DNA of 64,000 nt from Roseibium alexandrii DFL-11 (GTDB lineage: Bacteria > Pseudomonadota > Alphaproteobacteria > Rhizobiales > Stappiaceae). Below are positions 45,262-54,626 of this stretch, piece by piece. The DNA is taken from NCBI RefSeq assembly GCF_000158095.2, contig NZ_CM011002.1:2511152-2575151 (forward strand), written 5' to 3'. Under the pieces are notes generated by a model. That model had not been told where the DNA came from, did no database searches, and saw nothing but the letters and a program-made list of their open reading frames with translations. Every line of letters starts with the position of its first letter. The stretch's first letter is position 1. The translations under genes and the position numbers were made by a program.

Positions 45262-45602
45262 ACCGCCAGCTCCGGAAACACGTGCGCCCCATCATCGCCG
45301 AGGGGAAGATCCCTGACCCAAACTGCCGACGCTGGATCGAGGTAGGAATAAAGGTGCGGAAACAAGGCCCCGCCTCGCGACGGCTCCCATTTCAGGGGGT
45401 CGCCAAAGTTTGTGTCGTCGAACGCGACGATGACCAAATCGTTCTGGCCGGCGAAATGCTTGGCAGCAGTTTCCCGGACCTGCTCAGCGCTGGAGAAATG
45501 AATGAAACCGTCAGCCATATCCACAGGAGCTCCTTTAAATACGCCAGATTGTTCGGCTGCCTGCCACATGGTTTTGGGCACAATTTTGAAGATCGCTGTC
45601 AT
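45258..45602 (-). CDS. DUF952 domain protein
   Basis: A 114-residue cytosolic protein of the DUF952 family, typically found beside pyrD in alphaproteobacteria. Family signatures are IFKIVPKTMWQAAEQSGVF, DGFIHFSSAEQVRETAAKHF and the C-terminal HLYSYLDPASAVWVRDLPLG. The fold is related to ADP-ribosyltransferase-like and glyoxalase-unrelated small domains; function is unknown. ATG 45602 was preferred to upstream in-frame starts, though the GGAG is 12 bases away. It is coupled to pyrD by an ATGA overlap. Confidence 0.88.
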   Translation of the reverse strand: MTAIFKIVPKTMWQAAEQSGVFKGAPVDMADGFIHFSSAEQVRETAAKHFAGQNDLVIVAFDDTNFGDPLKWEPSRGGALFPHLYSYLDPASAVWVRDLPLGDDGAHVFPELAV

Positions 45603-45821
45603 GCGCTGGTTTCGCTCCATGCGGGGTTGGGTCCATCGAAGTAAGACAAGTCCGCTGTCCGGGATAATTCCGGCGGACACTACTCATGCTCTTCCGGACA
45701 GACAAGCGGTGCACTCTTGTCTGTGCTGCCATTCTTGCTTTTTGACAGAAAAAACTGCACTCACCATACTCGGAAAAAAGGTATTTATTCCTGTTTGATT
45801 GGTGGTGGGAGACGGGCCCCG

Positions 45822-46460
45822 ATGCTGTCGCACGAAAAAGTATGGGCTGCCATTGATGCATTGGCCTCTTACAACGAGATGACGCCGTCAGGCCTGGCGA
45901 AGAGAGCCGGACTGGATCCGACCACCTTTAACCGCTCGAAACGCTTTGCCGGTGATGGGCGTCCCCGGTGGCCATCGACCGAATCTCTTGCAAAGATCCT
46001 TGAGGCCACCGGTGAAAGCCTGAAAAGTTTTGCCGGGCGGGTGGAAGCCCCAGAACTAAGGCCGTCCACGACCCTGTCTGCGCTGCCGGTTGCCGGCTTT
46101 TCCAACGTGCATGAGGAAAACGCGTTCGACACCACGGGCCGCCCAACGGGAGAACACTGGGAAACAATTGTTTTTCCAACCGACCACACCCAGAACATCT
46201 TTGCCCTTGAGGTGTCCGGTGACGCCTTGCTGCCGCTTTATCGTAAAGGTGACCTGATTGTTGTTGCGCCGTCCGCTGCGGTCCGGCGCGGCGACCGGAT
46301 TGTTTTAAAACCCTCAGAAGGCGGTCTTGCGGTCTATACGCTTTTGAAACGAACACCGAAAACCTTGCAAGTCCAGACAATCGGGGACAATCCGGAGAAC
46401 GCGGCGCTTCTCCACTCGGCAATTGAGTGGACAGCCCGTATCATCTGGGCGAGCCAATAA
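45822..46460 (+). CDS. HTH / S24-like repressor lacking catalytic residues
   Basis: A 212-residue two-domain regulator. The N-terminal helix-turn-helix (SYNEMTPSGLAKRAGLDPTT, RWPSTESLAKILEATGESL) is the standard alphaproteobacterial version. The C-terminal S24/LexA fold ends in EWTARIIWASQ. The usual VSGDSM nucleophile motif reads VSGDALLPLYRKGD here (GCC, Ala at the Ser position), and the position of the catalytic Lys (normally in a VMAKVL-like strand) also lacks Lys. It is probably unable to self-cleave and may use the fold for dimerisation or ligand sensing. ATG 45822 follows GGGAG by ten bases; the next gene starts 18 bases after its stop. Confidence 0.88.
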   Translation: MLSHEKVWAAIDALASYNEMTPSGLAKRAGLDPTTFNRSKRFAGDGRPRWPSTESLAKILEATGESLKSFAGRVEAPELRPSTTLSALPVAGFSNVHEENAFDTTGRPTGEHWETIVFPTDHTQNIFALEVSGDALLPLYRKGDLIVVAPSAAVRRGDRIVLKPSEGGLAVYTLLKRTPKTLQVQTIGDNPENAALLHSAIEWTARIIWASQ

Positions 46461-46478
46461 CAGGGTTGAAATCCGGAT

Positions 46479-47363
46479 ATGAAAATCCGCTCACTGGTCG
46501 TCCCACTTGCAGTCGTCGGTGCTTTCGCCGGCGCGGTGGCGTGGCTTGTTTTCGCGGAACCGCCAGCCCTACTAGAGCCGGAGACCGTCTCTTCTCAAAC
46601 CGAACCGGCGGTGGCGGCCAGACCTGAGAATGATGCAGCTCCGCTTGCTCCGAGTGTGCCACCGCAGGAAGAGCAAACTGCCGCTTCCCCTCCAGATGCC
46701 ATTCGGGATGTGTCGCCGGACGGTGTGTCTGCACCTCAGGTCACCGGTGAACTTACCCGTGTCGGGCCCTCCGAACGGCTGCTGGAACTCCTGAACCCGC
46801 CGGTCGAACCAGTCCCGGATGGTCCGCTTGAACTGGTCCGCGTCGAAGTCCCGGATGCAGGACATCTGAAGTCCGGGCGCCTGACAGTGCGCCTCGCTCA
46901 TATTGAATCGCTGGATTTGGAAGCCACCTGCAAGACAGAAATGGGGGCCTCGTGGCCTTGCGGCATGCGGGCCAGAACCTTTCTGCGCGCTCTCATCCGG
47001 CGCTTGAAAGTCAGCTGTGTCAAACAAGAAGACCTGGCCCCCCAGGAAATTTCGGCGGTCTGTACCAGAGGCGCAATCGATCTGAGTTTGCAGTTAGTCC
47101 GCTTTGGCTGGGCAACGCCGCTGGAAACTGCCCCGGATGAATTCAAGGAACTCGCAGAAGCAGCCAAAGCCAAGGAGATCGGCCAGTGGCAGACCGAGTG
47201 GCTGACAGACCTTCCGCAAGCAGATTGGGCTGAACCCAGCGCCCTCAACGAAATCGATCTGGAGCAACTCGCTCCTAACGTCGTTGACTGGAGCCTGCGG
47301 ACACTTACCGACGGCACGACAGAGAACTCTGGTGCGGGAGAAGAACAGCCAGAGGTGGAGTAA
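46479..47363 (+). CDS. Membrane-anchored degenerate thermonuclease-like protein
   Basis: A 294-residue protein with an N-terminal anchor or signal (LVVPLAVVGAFAGAVAWLVF), a long Pro/Glu/Ala-rich linker and a C-terminal staphylococcal-nuclease-like domain (about residues 120-235): VRLAHIESLDLEATC, SWPCGMRARTFLRALI and LQLVRFGWA. The paired cysteines match secreted thermonucleases. The catalytic DAPE and DRYGR-type stretches are replaced (IESLDLE and LAPQEIS), so nuclease activity is doubtful. It lies 18 bases after the S24-like repressor, probably in one operon. Confidence 0.7.
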   Translation: MKIRSLVVPLAVVGAFAGAVAWLVFAEPPALLEPETVSSQTEPAVAARPENDAAPLAPSVPPQEEQTAASPPDAIRDVSPDGVSAPQVTGELTRVGPSERLLELLNPPVEPVPDGPLELVRVEVPDAGHLKSGRLTVRLAHIESLDLEATCKTEMGASWPCGMRARTFLRALIRRLKVSCVKQEDLAPQEISAVCTRGAIDLSLQLVRFGWATPLETAPDEFKELAEAAKAKEIGQWQTEWLTDLPQADWAEPSALNEIDLEQLAPNVVDWSLRTLTDGTTENSGAGEEQPEVE

Positions 47364-47512
47364 GTAACCAACCTATACCCACACAACACCTATACCTTGG
47401 GCGATAGGTAGTTGAACTAATGTTCACACATTCGATTGTTAGAATTTTTTTTACGGGGCTCACGCTAGGTTAACGACGTTAATTAACTAGCAGTGCGAAA
47501 GACCCGTCAAAA

Positions 47513-49489
47513 ATGTCGATGCCGAAGCCCGTAAAGCCTTCCGAAACAGCCAATCTCAGCAAGTTCATCGACTTTATGACCCCAAAGGGCAGCAGCACGC
47601 ATGCGTCGAAGAAGGTCTGGAAGGATCTCCAATCTGCCATGCCCGACATGCTGGAACGGTTCTACAATGACATGCTCGCAAACGAGGAGCTGCGAGCAAA
47701 AATGGGCTCCAACGCTGCCAATCCCAAGTTGTTAAAGAACGCCCAGAGCAAACACTGGGATTACATCTTTAACAATGACCCGGACTTGGAGTTCGTCGGT
47801 CAGGCCGCGCGCATCGGTCAGGCTCATGTGCGGATCGGCTTGGAAGCAGAATGGTTGATGTCGGCCTTTGGCCGGATGTTGAACGAAGCCATCCCGGTGC
47901 TCATTCGCAAACACCGCTTCTCGCAGAGCGGCATGACCTCGTCCATCCAGGAACTCGTAACCCGTTTCTTTCTGGACATGATCCTCGCGCAACGCGCCTT
48001 CGAAACCGAAAAACAGCGGCTGGACGGCATTCATGAGCGGGAAACTACAGGTCTGCGCAACCTTCAAATCACGGCTGACAATATCGTCGAACTGAATGAA
48101 ATCGTCATGGCGATGGCGCTCTTGTCCCGCAACACACAAGAAGCGAATGTAAATGGGGAATCCATTTCGGCAGCGGCTGATCAGCTGGTTGCCTCCATCG
48201 AACAGATCTCGGAAAACAGTGAAGGCGCAGCACAGGAAGCTTCCCAAACCAATGAAGCGGCCAAAGATGGTCTCAACAAGATGTCTGCGGTGTCCCAGGC
48301 GATCGGCGACATTTCCCGAACCTCGCGAGAAACATCACAAAGCCTGTCAGACCTCAACACAGCGGCAAACCAGATCAGCGAGTTCCTGTCGGTCATCCAA
48401 TCGATCGCCGATCAGACGAACTTGCTAGCACTCAATGCAACAATTGAGGCCGCCCGTGCGGGGGAGTCCGGCAAGGGCTTCGCGGTTGTGGCCGCCGAGG
48501 TGAAGACACTCGCTTCGCAAACAGGCAAGGCAACGGAAGACATTGCACAGCGCATTGATGCACTGACTGCAGGAATGGCAACAATCCAAACTGCAATTCA
48601 GGGATCAGAAGGCGCCGTTCAAAACGGTGAAAGCGCAATCGCGTCTGCCAATGAAATCATGCAGTCGATTGACACGATGGTTGGAAATGTCTCTGAGCGG
48701 GCTATCCAGATCACGGATATTTTGCGTCAGCAAAAAGAAGCCAGTCACGAGATCGCAAGAAACGTATCGAATGTCGCGGAATCCAATCGCAACACCGACC
48801 TGCAACTCGGCGAAATGCAAACCACGCTCCAGCATTGCAACACCCACTTCAGTGACAATGCAAAGCGCTTCTTCGACGCGGACAGTGACCGGTCATTGGT
48901 TGAAATGGCACGGATTGATCATGTTCTCTTCAAAAAGCGGGTCGTCGATACTGTGACCGGACATGACGATTGGGGATCTTCTGTGATGCCTGATCACCAT
49001 CATTGCCGACTTGGCAAATGGTATGATGGCATCAAAAATGACCGCGTCCGCAACCATCCAGCTTTCAAGGCCCTCGTAGCTCCGCACAAGGAAGTTCATG
49101 ACGCTGGACATCGGGCTCTTCTGGCGGCGGAGGAAGGCCGCAGGCAGGATGCATTTGACGCGCTCAAAGACTTGGATACGGCGAGTAACGCTGTGTTGGA
49201 CAAGTTGGTTCTGCTGGCCAAAGCAATGGAAAATGAGCTCCAGGATGCCGAAGCTAGGCGATCTCCACGAAAGGATACGACTGCGGTTACCCAAGCCCAG
49301 GTCGATGGCAGAACACAGACTGTCGAAATTGAAAATGTTTCCCGCACAGGCGCAGCACTGAAGGGACTGATCGGCGTTGAAAAAGGCATGACTGTGAGCG
49401 TAATGATCGATGATCAGGAACGCCTTGGACATGTTGTCTGGACTGATGCCGGGATGACCGGCATTCAATTCTTTGACGATGCGGACTGA
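47513..49489 (+). CDS. Globin-coupled chemoreceptor with MCP, CZB and PilZ domains
   Basis: A 658-residue soluble chemotaxis transducer without membrane helices. A sensor globin (residues about 25-170) has the proximal His105 in [14 protein letters not shown], which binds haem and senses O2 or redox. An MCP signalling region (about 215-450) has the tip [21 protein letters not shown] zinc-binding CZB domain (about 460-570) carries [21 protein letters not shown] and [11 protein letters not shown]-terminal PilZ-like domain (about 580-655) has [19 protein letters not shown] and [14 protein letters not shown]. Oxygen, zinc or oxidant, and possibly c-di-GMP inputs could meet in one receptor. It stands alone; a palindromic GTTAATTAAC lies about 25-35 bases before the start. 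Confidence 0.92.
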   Translation: MSMPKPVKPSETANLSKFIDFMTPKGSSTHASKKVWKDLQSAMPDMLERFYNDMLANEELRAKMGSNAANPKLLKNAQSKHWDYIFNNDPDLEFVGQAARIGQAHVRIGLEAEWLMSAFGRMLNEAIPVLIRKHRFSQSGMTSSIQELVTRFFLDMILAQRAFETEKQRLDGIHERETTGLRNLQITADNIVELNEIVMAMALLSRNTQEANVNGESISAAADQLVASIEQISENSEGAAQEASQTNEAAKDGLNKMSAVSQAIGDISRTSRETSQSLSDLNTAANQISEFLSVIQSIADQTNLLALNATIEAARAGESGKGFAVVAAEVKTLASQTGKATEDIAQRIDALTAGMATIQTAIQGSEGAVQNGESAIASANEIMQSIDTMVGNVSERAIQITDILRQQKEASHEIARNVSNVAESNRNTDLQLGEMQTTLQHCNTHFSDNAKRFFDADSDRSLVEMARIDHVLFKKRVVDTVTGHDDWGSSVMPDHHHCRLGKWYDGIKNDRVRNHPAFKALVAPHKEVHDAGHRALLAAEEGRRQDAFDALKDLDTASNAVLDKLVLLAKAMENELQDAEARRSPRKDTTAVTQAQVDGRTQTVEIENVSRTGAALKGLIGVEKGMTVSVMIDDQERLGHVVWTDAGMTGIQFFDDAD

Positions 49490-49550
49490 GTTCAAATAAA
49501 CCAACCGAACGACGGGAACGTAAGCTGGTCACAAAATGAAGGAGACCAGC

Positions 49551-50054
49551 ATGCGGATGTTTACGATATGTGGGATAGCGTTGGCGCTGTCGAGCCCGGC
49601 ACTTGCGGACCTCGATGTCCGGTTCGATGAGGGCGCGCCAAAAGACCGATTTACAATTTCTGCCGCTGGCGGCTGCGACCTTGGCCCGATGACCGTGACG
49701 ATCGACCTTCAGCCCTCCCCGTTCGGTCTCATCTTTGACACGACATCAAGCGGCGCCGGCGTTCAGGTGTTTCAGCCTTTCGAAATCACGGATGGCCGAG
49801 AACATCTGACAGCAATTCCCTCCGTGAAAGACGGCGACAACAGCATTCAACTGACTGTCGCCAGCCTTGGGAAATCTCAAAGGATTTCCTTCACGATCGA
49901 CGTTGACGACACCGTACAAAACCGCGAAATCACGGTGTCAGATGCCGAAATCACCGGCGCAAAGGTCGTTGCACTCCAGGACGGCCAACGGTCAGAGGCT
50001 GTTTTCGGACCGAATGCAGTCGCGAGCGTCAAAATGAACGCCTGTGTCTCCTGA
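49551..50054 (+). CDS. Secreted aggregation-factor-core-like protein
   Basis: A 167-residue exported protein. ATG 49551 has AGGAG six bases upstream and gives a short signal peptide (MRMFTICGIALALSSPALA). The mature part is a beta-sandwich-like domain seen in Rhodobacterales/Hyphomicrobiales proteins called aggregation factor core: LDVRFDEGAPKDRF, GLIFDTTSSGAGVQVFQPFE and FTIDVDDTVQNREITVSDAE. It probably acts in the periplasm or on the surface. Function is inferred only from the name of its relatives. Confidence 0.72.
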   Translation: MRMFTICGIALALSSPALADLDVRFDEGAPKDRFTISAAGGCDLGPMTVTIDLQPSPFGLIFDTTSSGAGVQVFQPFEITDGREHLTAIPSVKDGDNSIQLTVASLGKSQRISFTIDVDDTVQNREITVSDAEITGAKVVALQDGQRSEAVFGPNAVASVKMNACVS

Positions 50055-50064
50055 AAACATAAAA

Positions 50065-50097
50065 GCCGATGACCGCCACACGGTCATCGGCATTTTC
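50065..50097. terminator. Bidirectional terminator between convergent genes
   Basis: A perfect 11-bp stem (GCCGATGACCG with CGGTCATCGGC) and a five-base loop, flanked by AAAA before and ATTTTC after, lies between the aggregation-factor-like gene and lysK. It can terminate both transcripts. Confidence 0.88.
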
Positions 50098-50114
50098 TTG
50101 AATGGTGCTAAGCT

Positions 50115-51773
50115 TTAGTCCGCGATCGTCCCGGCGAGCGCCTTTGAGATCATGTCGCGGGTTTCGGAGATCCCGTAGAGCGCGACAAAAGATCCAAAAC
50201 GCGGTCCTTTTTCCTGTCCCAACAGCAGCTGATAAAGCGCTGAGAACCAGGCAACGGACACGCCCGGTCCACCATCTGGCCCCTTCTTGTTGTGGTCCTG
50301 GTAGCGCTCAATCGCCCGGGCCACATCCAGAACCGCATCCTGTATGGTCGCGCCGTCGGCATCGACCGGTAGCGCCGCGAGTTTCGCATCCAGTTGCTCA
50401 AGTGCCTGACGCTCAGTTTCGTCCGGTGTCTTGAAGGACTTGTTCGGCTTTACGAAATCATCGAAGTAACGGATCGCGTGGCCGACCAGCGCGTCAAGCT
50501 CAGGATGTGTCTCAGCAGTTACGCCCGGAGCATAACGGGAAATGAATGCCCAAAGCACATCTTTGCTGTCGGCGTTGGATGCAGACACCAGGTTGAGCAA
50601 CATGGCAAACGGCACCGGCATGTCGATCTTTGGGATGTCGCCGGAGTGAATGTGCCATGCCGGGTTTTGCAGTTTCTGCTCAACCGGCATCTGCTCGTAT
50701 TTCTGGGCGAACGTATAATATTCGTCGACCGCCTTCGGGATCACATCGAAATACATCCGTTTTGCCGTCCGCGGTTTCTGGAACATGTATAGCGCCAGGC
50801 TTTCCGTCGGAGCGTAGGTGAGCCATTCGTCGATGGACAAACCATTGCCCTTCGATTTGGATATCTTCTCGCCTTTGTCGTCCAGAAACAGCTCGTAAAC
50901 ATAGTGCTCCGGCGGTGTTCCACCGAGGACCTTACAGATCTTGTCGTAGACCGCCATGTTCGGGCCATGGTCCTTGCCGAACATTTCAAAATCGACATCA
51001 AGCGCTGCCCAGCGCGCGCCAAAGTCCGGCTTCCACTGAAGCTTCACGTTGCCGCCAGTGACCGGCACAGTCACGTCCTGACCGTCTTCATCCTCAAAGG
51101 TGATGGTGCCGTCCTTGGCATTGACCTCTTTCATCGGGACATAAAGAACCCGGCCCGAGGCCGGTGAAATCGGCAAGAACGGCGAATACGTTGCCCGGCG
51201 TTCTTCGCCCAGCGTCGGCAGCATGACGTCCATCAGCTTCTGATAGCGTTCTGCAGCCCGCAGCAGAATGTCGTCGAACTTGCCAGACTTGTAGTATTCT
51301 GTCGCACTCGCGAACTCATAGTCAAAGCCGAAAGTGTCGAGGAACCGGCGTAACATGGCATTGTTATGGTGGCCAAAGCTCTCATAGTCGGCGCCAAACG
51401 GGTTCGGCACGACAGTGAGCGGCATCTGCAAATACGGCTCCAGCGCGGCTCGGTCCGGCACGTTTTCCGGGATTTTTCGCATGCCGTCCATATCGTCGGA
51501 GAAGCAGATCAACCGGGTCGGGATCTTGTCTTCGGTCAGCAGACGGAACGCAGTGCGCACCATGGTCGTGCGGGCAACTTCACCGAAAGTACCGATATGC
51601 GGCAGCCCCGACGGGCCGTATCCTGTTTCGAACAGTACCGGTTTTAGCGGATCCCGCTTCTCGATCCGTTTGACCAGTTTTCGCGCTTCTTCGAACGGCC
51701 ACGCTTTGGACTTGGTGGCCGCCTCGACAAACTCTTGCGAAAGGTCAAGCGGAGGCAGGGATTGGTCGGTCAT
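50115..51773 (-). CDS. lysK: Lysyl-tRNA synthetase, class I
   Basis: A 552-residue class I (archaeal-type) lysyl-tRNA synthetase, the form used by alphaproteobacteria in place of the class II enzyme. The Rossmann motifs are clear: [19 protein letters not shown] (HIGH variant HIGT) near residue 55 and [12 protein letters not shown] (KMSKS variant) near residue 300. The C-terminal helical anticodon-binding part is present and the length is normal. It charges tRNA-Lys. It stands as a single transcription unit with a terminator just past the stop. Confidence 0.96.
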   Translation of the reverse strand: MTDQSLPPLDLSQEFVEAATKSKAWPFEEARKLVKRIEKRDPLKPVLFETGYGPSGLPHIGTFGEVARTTMVRTAFRLLTEDKIPTRLICFSDDMDGMRKIPENVPDRAALEPYLQMPLTVVPNPFGADYESFGHHNNAMLRRFLDTFGFDYEFASATEYYKSGKFDDILLRAAERYQKLMDVMLPTLGEERRATYSPFLPISPASGRVLYVPMKEVNAKDGTITFEDEDGQDVTVPVTGGNVKLQWKPDFGARWAALDVDFEMFGKDHGPNMAVYDKICKVLGGTPPEHYVYELFLDDKGEKISKSKGNGLSIDEWLTYAPTESLALYMFQKPRTAKRMYFDVIPKAVDEYYTFAQKYEQMPVEQKLQNPAWHIHSGDIPKIDMPVPFAMLLNLVSASNADSKDVLWAFISRYAPGVTAETHPELDALVGHAIRYFDDFVKPNKSFKTPDETERQALEQLDAKLAALPVDADGATIQDAVLDVARAIERYQDHNKKGPDGGPGVSVAWFSALYQLLLGQEKGPRFGSFVALYGISETRDMISKALAGTIAD

Positions 51774-51981
51774 GTTCTTAAGGTCGTTTCAATTGTTCTT
51801 GAGGGGATAGCCGCCAAACCAGGTCAACACCCGGGGTTGATCAGCTTGATGCGGCGCGACACTAGAAAACGGCGGGGCCGCCGTCAATCAATTGTCAAAG
51901 GGAACATGCTTGAAGCAGCGGGTTTGAGCAGCTACATCGGGGCAACAGAAATGCCCATTGGTGGCCAAGGAGAATTGAAAA

Positions 51982-52401
51982 GTGTCAGGACAAGACCCGA
52001 TCAGCATCGAGGAAGCTCTCATCTACGTGATGGTGATTGTCGCCGCCTCGGACAATTCCATGACCGACAATGAACTGGCAACGATCGGCGACATGATCAA
52101 GACACTGCCCGTCTTCAAGGATTACAACCCGAACAATGTCATCCCGGCAGCCCAGCGCTGCGGTGACATCCTGCAGGAAGAAAATGGCTTGTCGCTGGTT
52201 CTAGAACTGGTTGGCGACATTCTCCCGGCCAAGCTCTATGACACTGCCTATGCCCTGGCTGTTGAGGTGGCCGCGGCCGACCTGCATGTCGAAAAAGAAG
52301 AACTGCGGATCTTGCAGTTGTTGCGCGATCGTTTCAGCCTGGACAAGTTGACAATCGCTGCCATCGAACGCGCAGCCATTGCCCGCCACCGCACCGCTTG
52401 A
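51982..52401 (+). CDS. TerB-family protein
   Basis: A 139-residue all-helical protein of the TerB/DjlA-like family. The acidic metal-binding pattern is repeated: MVIVAASDNSMTDNELATIG in the first half and LAVEVAAADLHVEKEELRIL in the second. Family members sit in tellurite-resistance and membrane stress systems, but no other ter genes are here. The start is GTG 51982 with AGGAG nine bases upstream. It is followed by the hydrolase gene after 26 bases. Confidence 0.88.
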   Translation: MSGQDPISIEEALIYVMVIVAASDNSMTDNELATIGDMIKTLPVFKDYNPNNVIPAAQRCGDILQEENGLSLVLELVGDILPAKLYDTAYALAVEVAAADLHVEKEELRILQLLRDRFSLDKLTIAAIERAAIARHRTA

Positions 52402-52427
52402 TCGAAGGTATCTGATCATTGCGTTTC

Positions 52428-53498
52428 ATGCAGCGGCGCTGGGTGTACTGGCTGACCGGATCGGTTTTTGGCGCTGTGTTGCTGCTTCTCGGCCTGCAGG
52501 TATTATCGGGTCTCGATGATTTTGACCTTTCGGCTTACGAGGCCAGGTCGGTTTTGTTTAGCCATCAGGACACACAAATCTCCGGGACCCTGCACCTGCC
52601 CGGCGTGCAGGACGCTCCTGTCATACTGCTGGTCCATGGCGACGGACCGCAGGACCGGTACTCGGGCGGCGGATACCTACCGCTCATAAAGGTCTTTCTT
52701 GAGAGCGGCATTGCCGTTTACTCCTGGGACAAGCCAGGGGTCGGCGCTAGCCAAGGAAATTGGCTGGACCATTCCATGAGTGACAGGGCTGACCTTGCGA
52801 AGACGGCCCTTTCTCAGTTGAAAACACTTCCCGGCCTGTCACTGTCTTCATTCGGCTTTCTGGGGTTTTCTCAGGCCGGATGGGTGCTGCCTCACCTGGC
52901 CCAGGAAAGCGAACCAACAGACTTTCTTGTGCTCATTGGAGGTGCCGTCGATTGGCAACGCCAAGGGCAATATTACACACGGCAAAGACTGGCTGCTGAC
53001 GGCGCTTCAGCAGAGGCAATCAAAAGCGAACTGGATCGCCAAGCTGGTCGGAACGAGCAGTATCTGGGCCCAGAGGCGGCTTACGCCGATTATCTTACCG
53101 CTCAAGACACATCCAGCCCGATGCTGGAGGATCGGTTTAACTTCGTCAAAAGGAACTGGCGTTCAAATTCAACAGAAACGCTGAAGACTTCCGAAAAACC
53201 GATGTTCATCATTCATGGCAGCGACGACCTGAACGTTGATCCCGACTATAATTCTCAGACCTACCGGCAAATTTTGGAAAACCAACACCCAGCCAATCGG
53301 TTCGAGATCATCGACGGTGCCACTCATGGCTTGTTGCGCTCTGATTTGTTCAATTATCAGCGCCCCGACCAAATGCCTTTTTGGGTGGAATGGGCCTTTT
53401 TGGCTTTGGGGCGTGAGGCCTTTGCGCCGGGAACACTCGACCTTATCGCCAACTGGGTCCATGACCAGTCGCATTCTGCTAGTGTGACGGTGCGCTAG
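52428..53498 (+). CDS. Membrane-anchored alpha/beta hydrolase
   Basis: A 356-residue serine hydrolase. An N-terminal membrane helix (WLTGSVFGAVLLLLGLQVLS) anchors it. The fold shows the oxyanion region VILLVHGDGPQDRYSGGGY, YSWDKPGVGASQG, the nucleophile elbow GFSQAG, the acid in IIHGSDDLNVD and the base His in GATHGLL. It resembles the acyl-CoA or dienelactone-like esterases; substrate unknown. The frame also opens with TTG at 52419, nine bases earlier. It probably shares a transcript with the TerB gene. Confidence 0.83.
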   Translation: MQRRWVYWLTGSVFGAVLLLLGLQVLSGLDDFDLSAYEARSVLFSHQDTQISGTLHLPGVQDAPVILLVHGDGPQDRYSGGGYLPLIKVFLESGIAVYSWDKPGVGASQGNWLDHSMSDRADLAKTALSQLKTLPGLSLSSFGFLGFSQAGWVLPHLAQESEPTDFLVLIGGAVDWQRQGQYYTRQRLAADGASAEAIKSELDRQAGRNEQYLGPEAAYADYLTAQDTSSPMLEDRFNFVKRNWRSNSTETLKTSEKPMFIIHGSDDLNVDPDYNSQTYRQILENQHPANRFEIIDGATHGLLRSDLFNYQRPDQMPFWVEWAFLALGREAFAPGTLDLIANWVHDQSHSASVTVR

Positions 53499-53650
53499 TT
53501 TGGATCAAGGTTCAGGGTGTATTAAACAAACTCCGCCTGGTTGCCCAAATCGTTCCAAATTGAATTAATAGCTTTACCCGCCCCTAACCGGGAGGCCGCT
53601 AAGACCCGATCAGAGCCGAAAAGGCCAAGGGGCATCATGCGGAGATGGGG

Positions 53651-54061
53651 ATGAACAAGCCTTCACAAGGCTATCAGGCGACTGTGCGCTATCCGTTAAG
53701 GCGCCATCAGCAGCAAGTCGCCCTTAGGCACCCCGCTCAAGCCCATCGCCCCAATCGGCAGGTTTCCCGCAACAAAGCCCAGAAGAAGGCCCACTGGGGT
53801 GTGCGGATGCTGATCGCCTTTGTTGGCTGGATCGTTGGCGTCACTGCCGTCTCGCTGGTGATGTTCGCCGAGTATCATTATCCGCTGGCCAAAAACCGCG
53901 ACCCGGATCTTTTTGCGCTCGTCCTTGGAACCGGTTTTGCCGGACATGCGATCTATGCTGTCATGGCGATCCTGGCCGTTGCTCTGCTTACCGCGTTCAA
54001 CCGCCGGAAATGGATCTTGTGGGTCTTGATCGGGTTTGCCGGCGGCCTCTACAGTGTCTGA
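53651..54061 (+). CDS. Small two- or three-helix membrane protein, unknown
   Basis: A 136-residue protein not assigned to a family. A basic, Gln/Arg/His-rich N-terminal 50 residues (RRHQQQVALRHPAQAHRPNR) precede three hydrophobic helices (MLIAFVGWIVGVTAVSLVMF, AIYAVMAILAVALLTAF and WILWVLIGFAGGLYSV). ATG 53651 has GGAG six bases upstream and is preferred to ATG 53645. It is convergent with apaG, 17 bases apart. Confidence 0.6.
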   Translation: MNKPSQGYQATVRYPLRRHQQQVALRHPAQAHRPNRQVSRNKAQKKAHWGVRMLIAFVGWIVGVTAVSLVMFAEYHYPLAKNRDPDLFALVLGTGFAGHAIYAVMAILAVALLTAFNRRKWILWVLIGFAGGLYSV

Positions 54062-54078
54062 AAGTGCCAGTGCCCGAC

Positions 54079-54498
54079 CTAGTTGAGGCTACGGATCGTA
54101 TCGGGAAGGTCCAGCGAGAATGCCGGCACTTCAACCTGGAAGGTTGTGCCGTCTGGACGCGCCATTTCGTACGAACCAGCCATGATGCCGGAATCGGTCG
54201 CCAGCGGGCAATAGGAGGAATACTCGTAGGTCTCACCCGGCTCGATCACAGGCTGCTCACCAACCACACCTTCGCCGCGCACCTCTTCCAGACGGCCGAG
54301 AGCGTCCGTGATCATCCAATACCGGCTCTTAAGCTGTACCGGCTTGTCACCACCATTGTGGATCTCAACAAGATAGGCCCAGATAAACTCCTGGTCTTCC
54401 GGCTTCGACTCATCGTCCAGATAATAGGGCTCTACGGAGACTTCGATATTGTCGGTTATGGCGCGGTAACTGCCAGACACGATTGTTCCTTTTATCAT
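54079..54498 (-). CDS. apaG: ApaG protein
   Basis: A 139-residue fibronectin-III-like protein of the ApaG/CorD family, linked in enterobacteria to Co2+/Mg2+ resistance. Signatures are IEVSVEPYYLDDESKPEDQE, WAYLVEIHNGGDKPVQLKSR, DALGRLEEVRGEGVVGEQP and PGETYEYSSYCPL. Length is typical with ATG 54498; a longer frame to 54600 would add an atypical head. The ribosome site is weak. It is divergent from the CDP-alcohol phosphatidyltransferase. Confidence 0.94.
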   Translation of the reverse strand: MIKGTIVSGSYRAITDNIEVSVEPYYLDDESKPEDQEFIWAYLVEIHNGGDKPVQLKSRYWMITDALGRLEEVRGEGVVGEQPVIEPGETYEYSSYCPLATDSGIMAGSYEMARPDGTTFQVEVPAFSLDLPDTIRSLN

Positions 54499-54626
54499 TC
54501 CGGCCGGGTGGCCGAGTTGCATGTGGCTTATAGGGCGATTGACGCAACCGTGAAAGAGTATGGCTTGTGAAATCGGACCGGATTTCGCATTAACGCCCAA
54601 ACAATCCTTCGTAAAGCCGCTTCTTC

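Noticed and set aside
47470..47487. CtrA box before the globin-coupled receptor
   Set aside because: TTAA words are spaced by five or nine bases, not seven, so it does not fit the consensus.
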